DNA of 6,324 bases, taken from positions 1 to 6,324 of the forward strand of contig CALMPQ010000012.1 of NCBI GenBank assembly GCA_937872005.1, given 5' to 3'. The stretch is from an uncultured Propioniciclava sp. (GTDB lineage: Bacteria > Actinomycetota > Actinomycetes > Propionibacteriales > Propionibacteriaceae). Under the pieces are notes generated by a model, which worked only from the letters and a program-made list of their open reading frames with translations, did no database searches and was not told where the DNA came from. Positions 1 through 5,109 of this stretch are shown one piece after another. The translations under genes were made by a program, and so were the position numbers. The first letter of the stretch is position 1. Every line of letters begins with the position of its first letter.

Positions 1-2
1 AG

Positions 3-302
3 ATGCCGCTCTCGTCGGGCGTCCGCCGCGAGCTCGTCTCGACCCTGGTCGTGGACGCCGCCCCCCGCCCCGCCCCCGACCACGGCCTCACCCCGCGGGA
101 GCTGGAGGTGACCCAGTGGTTGGCCCACGGGCTCACCAACGCGCAGATCGGTGCGCGGATGCACCTCTCGGAGGGGTCAGTGAAGCAGTACCTGACGCGG
201 GTGGCCGACAAGCTGGGGGTGGGGTCGCGGACGCAGGTGCTCGTTCGCACGATCCAGCTCGGCATCGTCGACCCCGACGCGCTGCCCCCGCTGGGCACCT
301 GA
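3..302 (+). CDS. LuxR/NarL-family response regulator, C-terminal part (5' end outside window)
   Basis: This is the DNA-binding end of a two-component transcriptional regulator. The 99 visible residues hold a GerE/LuxR-type helix-turn-helix: LTPRELEV at about 29-36, the turn region LTNAQIGARMHLSEGSVKQY at about 44-63 with the recognition helix, and the dimerisation-side segment ADKLGVGSRTQVLV at 68-81. The first residues (PLSSGVRRELVSTL) match the linker that normally follows the receiver domain (in NarL-type proteins, a 'lsp.vtrrli' segment). The Met at position 3 is therefore probably internal, and a receiver of about 120 residues carrying the phospho-acceptor Asp should lie to the left. The frame is open to the window edge and no ribosome binding site can be judged. 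The gene runs convergently into the histidine kinase, and its last 41 codons are antisense to that kinase's C-terminal tail. It could be the kinase's partner, but the head-to-head orientation is unusual for a pair. The family is near certain; the target genes are unknown. Confidence 0.93.
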   Translation: MPLSSGVRRELVSTLVVDAAPRPAPDHGLTPRELEVTQWLAHGLTNAQIGARMHLSEGSVKQYLTRVADKLGVGSRTQVLVRTIQLGIVDPDALPPLGT

Positions 303-2621
303 CCGGGGCGACCGCGCCGGCTCCCGTTGGGGCAGACGTGCGTGGACGACCCACAGGTCCCCCTCGGGGCCGGCGCTGAAGGTGCCGCCGGTCAGGGTCA
401 CGCGCTCCTCCAGACCCAGCAGCCCGTGGCCCGTCGAGTGGGGGCTGCTGAGCGGCGCGTCGGGGAGGGTGCTCGTGACGATCACCTCCACGACGCCGTC
501 GCGGTCGGTCACCGCGATGGTGCAGGGGCTGCCCACGGGGGCGTGGCGCAGGATGTTGGTGGTCGCCTCGCGCAGGATCCGCGCCACCGTCCTGGCCAGG
601 GTTGGGTCGCAGCGATCGAGGTCGGCCGGCGCCGGGGCCGTGACGGGGTACCCGGCCTCGCGCAGGGTGACCGCCGCCCCCTCGGTGGCATGCGGCGGCG
701 TCAGCCACGTGGCCTGCCCCGCCTCGGCGCGGTCGGCCGTCGCCCCCTCGTGGTGCGCCCGCATGACGGTGACCAGCGTGGTCAGGTCGGCGCGGGCGCT
801 TGCCGTGATGGCGGCGACCTGTTCCGCTGTGGTTCGCAGCGCCGTCGCATCGGACGCCCCGCGCTGGGCCATGACCTGCAGGCTGATCAGGGAGAGTTGG
901 TGCGCCACGATGTCGTGGAGTTCTCCGGCGAGCTGGCGCCGCTCCTGGGCGCGGGCCTGGGCGTGCTCGACACCGAGGCGTGCGAGTTCCGCGAGCTGGG
1001 CGGCCCGGGCGCCCGAGAAGTGGTGGACCGTCAGGCCGACCAGCCCGCCGAAGCAGGGGAAGATCAAGGCGGCGACCCAGGTGGCGGCGTCCATCTCCCC
1101 CCGACTCCACAGGGGCAGGTAGACCGCCCACCCGATGAAGCAGGCCAGCAGCCACCGGGGTCGATGGGCGACCAGGACGCCGGTGAGCGCTCCGGTCAGC
1201 AGGACCTGGGGGACGAGCGCCAGGCCCGCAGCGGTGCCGGTCCAGACCGCCAGGCCCCCGGCGAGGCCACCCGCGAGCAGCAGCGCCGCGGCGCGCGCGG
1301 ACCAGCCCGCGAGGGCCAAGCCGAGCCACAGCAGCGACCACAACGTGCTGGTCGGCCATCCGGGGGCCCCACCGAGCATCAGGGTGAGTGTCTGCGGGCC
1401 TTCGAGGGCCAGGCCCACCAGGGCAGAAACCGTCAGCGCGATCCGGCCGAGGATGGCGGGGAGGCGGAGGAACCGTGACCCCGTGGCGGGATCCAGCATC
1501 GGGCGCTGCTCGGTGCGCAGGGGGATCGTCGCGATGAGCTCCCACCGGTCTCCGGTGCGCACCTCGACGGACCCGCCGCGGGCCCGGATTCCCTCGATGG
1601 CCCGGCGGAGGCCCGTCATGGACGCCTCCGGTGTGGTCCCGGGGCGCAGGTCATGCGCGACGCGCAGCTCCAAGGCCTGGGCGGAGCCGGCCACCCCCAT
1701 CGTGCACGACCCCCCGGCAGGGGCGTGTGCGCGGGCGTGCTCGGCGGCCGCGCGCAGGCACTCGAGGAGCAACGCGGCGGGCTGGGTGGCCACGTGGGCG
1801 GGGATGCCGGCGATCGCCAGGTCGACGGGGTGCCCGTGGCCCACGAGCACGTCCTCCACCTCCTCCACCCCCTCGACGAGGTCGAGCGGAGTGCCCGGCT
1901 CGGCCTGGTCGGGGGAGCGCAGCGTGGACACCAACTGGCGCAGTCGCGCCAGCGACGCGCGGGAACGCTCCTCGACGACCTCGAGGGTGCTGGCCAATGC
2001 TCCCGTGTCGCCCTCGGGGAGTCCCCGGTCGAGGGAAGCGGCGGATGCCGCGAGGTCATCCACGAGCAGCACGGAGAGTTCGTCGGCGAGGGAGGCCCGC
2101 TCGTCGCGGCGCACCTCGGCGACGCGGTGCTCCAGCGTCGCGATGCGCTCCTCACCCTCGCGGGCGCGGCGCAGCAGGACTCGGAGCCCCCAGCCGACCG
2201 CCAGGCCGACGAGCACGTCGACGGCGAGCATCGCCGTGCGCACCGGGATCCCCACGAGCGCCGCGTCCACCCCGATGACTGCGGCGTAGGCCAACGCCAG
2301 CACCAGCAGGGGGCGCAGCCGCCACGTCACCGCGGCCGAAGCCGCCGTGACGAGCATCGGGAGCGCCCCAGTCACGGTGTGGGGGAAGAAGGGATCCGCG
2401 GCGATGGGTATCGCAGCGAGTGCGACGCCCCAGCCGGCGCGGCGCGTGGCTGCGACGACGGAGACGAAGGCCATCCCGGCCAGGACCATCACCACGGGGC
2501 CGAAGCGGGGGGTGGCCAACGTCGACACCAGGTCGAGCAGGCCGAGGACGATGACCAGCACGCGGCACGCGAGCAGCGTCGAGGCGGCCAGCCGGCTGCG
2601 CTGCTCGGCGGAACGCATCAT
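177..2621 (-). CDS. Tandem membrane sensor histidine kinase with a degenerate first kinase unit
   Basis: An 814-residue integral membrane sensor kinase built from two units. Unit 1: about six membrane segments (within 11-150), a HisKA_3-like helix pair (173-236) and a degenerate ATPase domain (about 280-367). Unit 2: about six membrane segments (388-533), an intact H-box RRQLAGELHDIVAHQLS (561-577, His569 the predicted phospho-acceptor), an N-box REATTNILRHA (684-694, Asn689) and a G-box GHGLLGLEERV (731-741). Gap-free alignment of 175-235 with 561-621 puts Ser183 where His569 stands, and unit 1 has no N-box Asn and lacks the paired G-box glycines. Only unit 2 should autophosphorylate and pass phosphate to a NarL-type regulator. 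The start has two adjacent ATGs; GGGAG lies 6 bases before the first. The ATPase fold ends near residue 765. The last 49 residues are Arg/Pro/His-rich, mostly antisense to the response regulator, and probably non-functional. The gene is divergent from the ABC operon, which it may control (inference). Confidence 0.92.
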   Translation of the reverse strand: MMRSAEQRSRLAASTLLACRVLVIVLGLLDLVSTLATPRFGPVVMVLAGMAFVSVVAATRRAGWGVALAAIPIAADPFFPHTVTGALPMLVTAASAAVTWRLRPLLVLALAYAAVIGVDAALVGIPVRTAMLAVDVLVGLAVGWGLRVLLRRAREGEERIATLEHRVAEVRRDERASLADELSVLLVDDLAASAASLDRGLPEGDTGALASTLEVVEERSRASLARLRQLVSTLRSPDQAEPGTPLDLVEGVEEVEDVLVGHGHPVDLAIAGIPAHVATQPAALLLECLRAAAEHARAHAPAGGSCTMGVAGSAQALELRVAHDLRPGTTPEASMTGLRRAIEGIRARGGSVEVRTGDRWELIATIPLRTEQRPMLDPATGSRFLRLPAILGRIALTVSALVGLALEGPQTLTLMLGGAPGWPTSTLWSLLWLGLALAGWSARAAALLLAGGLAGGLAVWTGTAAGLALVPQVLLTGALTGVLVAHRPRWLLACFIGWAVYLPLWSRGEMDAATWVAALIFPCFGGLVGLTVHHFSGARAAQLAELARLGVEHAQARAQERRQLAGELHDIVAHQLSLISLQVMAQRGASDATALRTTAEQVAAITASARADLTTLVTVMRAHHEGATADRAEAGQATWLTPPHATEGAAVTLREAGYPVTAPAPADLDRCDPTLARTVARILREATTNILRHAPVGSPCTIAVTDRDGVVEVIVTSTLPDAPLSSPHSTGHGLLGLEERVTLTGGTFSAGPEGDLWVVHARLPQREPARSPRSGAQRGQRVGVDDAELDRANEHLRPRPHPQLVGHPRQVLLH

Positions 2622-2627
2622 GGTGAT

Positions 2628-2632
2628 CTCCC
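2628..2632 (-). promoter_or_regulatory. Ribosome binding site of the histidine kinase
   Basis: GGGAG on the minus strand sits 6 bases before the ATG at 2621 and 9 before the second ATG at 2618. It supports the start at this ATG pair, but both codons are within range, so the first residue is uncertain by one. Confidence 0.7.
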
Positions 2633-2650
2633 AGGGTGGTGTCGAGGCCG

Positions 2651-2656
2651 AGCCTA
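2651..2656 (-). promoter_or_regulatory. Candidate -10 element for the histidine kinase
   Basis: TAGGCT on the minus strand fits the actinobacterial TANNNT/TAGNNT -10 pattern and would start transcription about 20-25 bases before the kinase start codon, leaving a short leader that carries the GGGAG site. No good -35 hexamer stands at 17-18 bases upstream (the sequence there is about GCCCAA), so the promoter may depend on an activator. Confidence 0.4.
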
Positions 2657-2667
2657 ACCCGACCCCT

Positions 2668-2673
2668 TAACGT
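2668..2673 (+). promoter_or_regulatory. Candidate -10 element for the ABC transporter operon
   Basis: TAACGT fits TANNNT and lies in the only AT-richer patch of the divergent region. If used, transcription would start near 2680 and give a leader of about 75 bases that includes the inverted repeats and hairpin described here. No convincing -35 hexamer is visible. It lies about 12 bases from the opposing kinase -10, so the two promoters could interfere with or be co-regulated by one another. Confidence 0.3.
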
Positions 2674-2684
2674 TTGGGCAGAGT

Positions 2685-2695
2685 CCCACCGTGGG
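2685..2695. repeat. Palindrome CCCACcGTGGG, candidate operator
   Basis: A perfect 5-bp dyad around a single central base. It lies just upstream of the expected -35 position of the kinase promoter and just downstream of the predicted start site of the ABC operon, a position from which a dimeric regulator could act on both. It overlaps a second short repeat, GGGCG/CGCCC with a TTGT loop (2693-2706), which shares the GGG. In RNA the two would be mutually exclusive, though both are short enough to occur by chance in such GC-rich DNA. Confidence 0.35.
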
Positions 2696-2713
2696 CGTTG
2701 TCGCCCGGGACGC

Positions 2714-2750
2714 CTCCTGCTGGGGTGGGGAACAGGTCCACCCTGAGGAG
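2714..2750 (+). promoter_or_regulatory. Leader hairpin covering the ABC operon ribosome binding site
   Basis: The 5' arm (2714-2718 CTCCT, then 2721-2729 TGGGGTGGG) can pair with the 3' arm (2737-2745 TCCACCCTG, then 2746-2750 AGGAG). This gives 14 pairs including three G-U wobbles, a two-base bulge at 2719-2720 and a 7-base loop GAACAGG. The 3' arm holds the entire GAGGAG Shine-Dalgarno sequence, so the folded form should block ribosome access. The pairing is read directly from the sequence; its use as a translational switch is inference, and it could instead act only as a DNA dyad. Confidence 0.5.
2745..2750 (+). promoter_or_regulatory. Ribosome binding site of the ABC ATPase gene
   Basis: GAGGAG ends 5 bases before the ATG at 2756, a strong and well-spaced site that fixes the start. 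It forms the base of the leader hairpin's 3' arm. Confidence 0.85.
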
Positions 2751-2755
2751 TTCCC

Positions 2756-3535
2756 ATGACCCACCAGATCACCGCGGAGGTTCCCGCTCGACAGCACAGC
2801 CCCCAGCCGCTCATCGCCGCGCACGACCTCCGCAAGTCCTACGCCGTGGGCAACGGCACCGTCGAGATCCTGCACGGCGTCAGCGTGCAGGTCACCGAGC
2901 AGGAGATGGTCGCCGTGATGGGGCCGTCCGGCTCGGGCAAGTCCACGCTGCTCTACTGTCTGGCCGGGCTCGAGACCCCGACCACCGGCACGGTGACGCT
3001 GGCGGGGCAGGCTCTCGACAGCCTGTCCCGCGCCGACCTGGCCAAGATGCGGCGCACGATGGTCGGCTTCGTCTTCCAGTCCTACAACCTCATCCCGACG
3101 CTCACGGCCACCGAGAACGTCACGTTGCCCTACACCCTCGGCCGCGCCAAGCCGCCGGCCGGCCTCGTGGAGCAGACCCTCGCCGCCGTCGGCCTGTCCG
3201 AGCGCAGGGACGCCCGCCCGCCGAGCATGTCCGGCGGCGAGCAGCAGCGCGTGGCGCTGGCCCGCGTCCTGACGCAGCGGCCCGAGGTGATCTTCGCCGA
3301 CGAGCCGACGGGTGCCCTCGACGTCCGCACCGGTGAACTCGTGCTGGCCGAACTGGTCCGTATCGCCCACAGCCCGGGCCGCTGCGTGCTGGTCGTCACG
3401 CACGACCCGAAGGTGGCCGCCGCGTGCGACCGGGTGCTGTTCATGCGCGACGGCCTGCTCGTCGACGAGCTCGTGGGCGGCAGCGTCCAGCAAGTCGCCG
3501 CGCGGCTGGCGTCCCTGACCACGCAGGCGGGCTGA
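2756..3535 (+). CDS. ABC transporter ATP-binding protein, LolD/MacB-type
   Basis: The cytoplasmic ATPase subunit of an FtsX-type ABC system; it hydrolyses ATP to drive the adjacent permease. All the catalytic motifs are intact in 259 residues: A-loop Tyr29, Walker A GPSGSGKST (56-64), Q-loop Gln108 in FVFQSYNLIPTLTATENV, signature MSGGEQQRVALAR (158-170), Walker B EVIFADEP (177-184, catalytic Glu183), D-loop ALD (187-189) and H-loop His216 in VLVVTHD. The signature form and the 'YNLIPTLTATENV' segment are typical of the LolD/MacB/BceA family. A non-conserved extension of about 20 residues precedes the domain. The ATG is fixed by GAGGAG 5 bases upstream. The permease gene starts 3 bases after the stop, so the two are almost certainly co-transcribed and translationally coupled. 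The divergent kinase next door suggests control by a two-component system. The family is certain; the substrate is unknown. Confidence 0.97.
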   Translation: MTHQITAEVPARQHSPQPLIAAHDLRKSYAVGNGTVEILHGVSVQVTEQEMVAVMGPSGSGKSTLLYCLAGLETPTTGTVTLAGQALDSLSRADLAKMRRTMVGFVFQSYNLIPTLTATENVTLPYTLGRAKPPAGLVEQTLAAVGLSERRDARPPSMSGGEQQRVALARVLTQRPEVIFADEPTGALDVRTGELVLAELVRIAHSPGRCVLVVTHDPKVAAACDRVLFMRDGLLVDELVGGSVQQVAARLASLTTQAG

Positions 3536-3538
3536 GCC

Positions 3539-4954
3539 GTGCAGCGCCTCCATCTGGCTGAGCTCCGGGATTCCTGGCCCGCCTGGCTCGGTGTCTCCCT
3601 CGCGTTCGTGGTGGCCAACCTGTCGTTCGCCAACTCGGCGCTCGTGCTGGCGTCCGGGTTGGAGGCCGTGGCGCAGGGTCGGCTGGTGATGGAATCCAGC
3701 GCCGAGTTCACCCTGTCGCCGATCAGCAACTTCGTGTTCTCGGGGTTGGTGGCGCTCGTGGTGATCGCGACGAGTGCGAGCATGGTGATCGACTCGCGGC
3801 GCGGCAGCCTGGCCCGGCTGGCCCTCGCAGGGGCGTCCCCCGCCCAGGTCACGCGCACGGTCATGCTGCAGCTCGTCAGCGTCGCCCTCGCGTGCGCCGT
3901 GGTGGCCGACATCATCGCCGTGGCAACGCTGGATGCCTACCTCCACTTCCTGACCGTCGGCACCGAGTCGGGCCTCACGATCGAGCAGCCCGCCCCGGTG
4001 TACAACATCGGCGGCATGCTCCTGGCGAACCTCGGTGTGGTCGGGGTCGCCCTGCTCGGCGGCTTCGGGCCGGCCCGGCGCGCCGCGGCCATCCCGCCCG
4101 TCGAGGCGTTGCGCCAGGCCTCCGCCGCACCGCCGGGGCGCGTGCGGGTCATCGGCTGGGTGGGCGTCGCCCTCGCGCTCGGCGCCATCGCCGTCATGTT
4201 CGCGGCCATCCCCGTCATCGCGGGCCTCATGGGCAAGGAGACGGTCAGCACCTACCTGCAGGTGTCCCTGGCCGCGCTGGTCGTGTTCCTCATCGCGGTG
4301 GCGCTCGCGGCGCCCGCCCTGGTCAGCCCGCTCGCGCGCGGGTGGACGGCCCTCATCCCGTCCCGCGACCCGATGTGGCAGTTGGCCCGCCGGAACATCT
4401 ACGTGCGCGGGGCACGATTCACCCGATCCGTCGTGCCGATCACCTTCACCATCGGGTTGATGCTCGGGCTGCTCTCCCTGGGCCCCACCATCCACGCCAC
4501 CAGCGTCGCCAGTGGCTTCGAGCAGACGATCCAGCTCGACAAGGCGGGCATGGGGGCCTTCCTCTCCCTGCTCGGCCCCGCGCTCGCGATCGCCCTGGCC
4601 GGTGGCGTCGGCAACCTGTTCATGATGAGCAAGCAGAGGGACGCCGAACTCGCCCTCGTCGGCATCACCGGCGCCACTCCGAACCAGCGGCGCCTCCTGC
4701 CGGTACTGGAGGCGATCATCCTGACGGTCACCGCCGCGATCCCCGCCAGCGCGGCCCTCGGGGTGATGGTGACCTTCCTGGTCGTCTCGTTCAGTGTCGC
4801 GGGACTCGTTCCGGCGATCGCCGTGCCGGCGTCGGCGTGGCTCCTGGGGGTGGGGGCAACCGGCGTGGTCATGGTCGCGGCCACCTTCCTGCCGACCTTG
4901 TCGGCGCTGCGGGCCCCCGAACCTCGGGTGGTGGCGCGGCTGTCGGCCGAGTGA
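3539..4954 (+). CDS. FtsX-like ABC transporter permease, compact form
   Basis: The membrane subunit partnering the ATPase encoded just upstream. The 471 residues contain about ten hydrophobic segments: near 15-37, 66-86, 108-130, 157-176, 203-227, 238-262, 298-316, 339-360, 388-417 and 431-452. Two FtsX-type modules are visible, about 66-190 and 340-460. Each has the charged cytoplasmic turn and 'LALAGASPAQVTR' / 'LALVGITGATPNQRR' segment of this family (93-106 and 371-385), and the first ends in the ARRAAAIPPVEALR motif (179-192). Unlike MacB or BceB, no large extracellular domain interrupts the membrane segments; the longest loops are about 20-30 residues. Translation starts at a GTG 3 bases after the ATPase stop with only a weak upstream site, consistent with coupling; starting at a later Met would remove the first membrane segment. 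It is likely an exporter or membrane-perturbation resistance unit, but the substrate cannot be inferred. Confidence 0.94.
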   Translation: MQRLHLAELRDSWPAWLGVSLAFVVANLSFANSALVLASGLEAVAQGRLVMESSAEFTLSPISNFVFSGLVALVVIATSASMVIDSRRGSLARLALAGASPAQVTRTVMLQLVSVALACAVVADIIAVATLDAYLHFLTVGTESGLTIEQPAPVYNIGGMLLANLGVVGVALLGGFGPARRAAAIPPVEALRQASAAPPGRVRVIGWVGVALALGAIAVMFAAIPVIAGLMGKETVSTYLQVSLAALVVFLIAVALAAPALVSPLARGWTALIPSRDPMWQLARRNIYVRGARFTRSVVPITFTIGLMLGLLSLGPTIHATSVASGFEQTIQLDKAGMGAFLSLLGPALAIALAGGVGNLFMMSKQRDAELALVGITGATPNQRRLLPVLEAIILTVTAAIPASAALGVMVTFLVVSFSVAGLVPAIAVPASAWLLGVGATGVVMVAATFLPTLSALRAPEPRVVARLSAE

Positions 4955-5014
4955 GTGGCGCCGGGCGGGGCGGCTCGGCGGCGGATGGCCCGTGCGTGGG
5001 TCAGACGTGGACGA

Positions 5015-5057
5015 CCATGGTGCCAGTCAACCCCTGAACGACCCGACTGTGCCATGG
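5015..5057. terminator. Candidate hairpin between convergent genes
   Basis: An imperfect inverted repeat: CCATGGTGCCAGTC (5015-5028) against GACTGTGCCATGG (5045-5057), 13 pairs with one bulged C and two G-U wobbles around a 16-base loop. It lies in the 155-bp gap between the permease stop and the WD40 gene stop, where transcription from both sides should end. Neither side has a T-run, so it is not a classic intrinsic terminator; many actinobacterial terminators lack the run. The role is inferred from position. Confidence 0.4.
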
Positions 5058-5071
5058 CTAGGCTGTATGGA

Positions 5072-5093
5072 CTCGTACGAACCTGTGTACGAG
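5072..5093. repeat. Inverted repeat CTCGTAC-N8-GTACGAG
   Basis: Perfect 7-bp arms around GAACCTGT, 17 bases before the WD40 stop codon on the + strand map, and so just downstream of that gene. The position suits a terminator or 3'-end structure for the WD40 transcript, again without a T-run. A TAGGCT hexamer at 5059-5064 on the + strand resembles a -10 box, so an operator role for a rightward antisense transcript is a weaker alternative. Confidence 0.4.
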
Positions 5094-5109
5094 GCGCTGT
5101 CGCCCCCGG

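Noticed and set aside
1497..1499. Internal start (Met375) making the second kinase unit a separate gene
   Set aside because: The frame is continuous with no stop between the units and no clear Shine-Dalgarno sequence precedes this ATG. The single fused protein is the simpler reading, though an internal start cannot be fully excluded.
133..1545. A 470-codon minus-strand frame and 383-codon plus-strand frame across the kinase gene
   Set aside because: Both translate to Arg/Pro/Gly/Ala-rich sequence without domains, while the kinase frame has clear H-, N- and G-box motifs.
2693..2730. Four G-runs that might form a G-quadruplex in the ABC leader
   Set aside because: The loops would be about 11, 12 and 1 bases, which is poor for a quadruplex, and the last two runs are better explained as the 5' arm of the hairpin.
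2654..4495. A 613-codon open frame on the minus strand opposite the ABC genes
   Set aside because: Its product is Gly/Arg/His/Asp/Gln-rich low-complexity sequence with no recognisable domain, and it lies antisense to two genes with full sets of conserved motifs. It is a GC-bias shadow.
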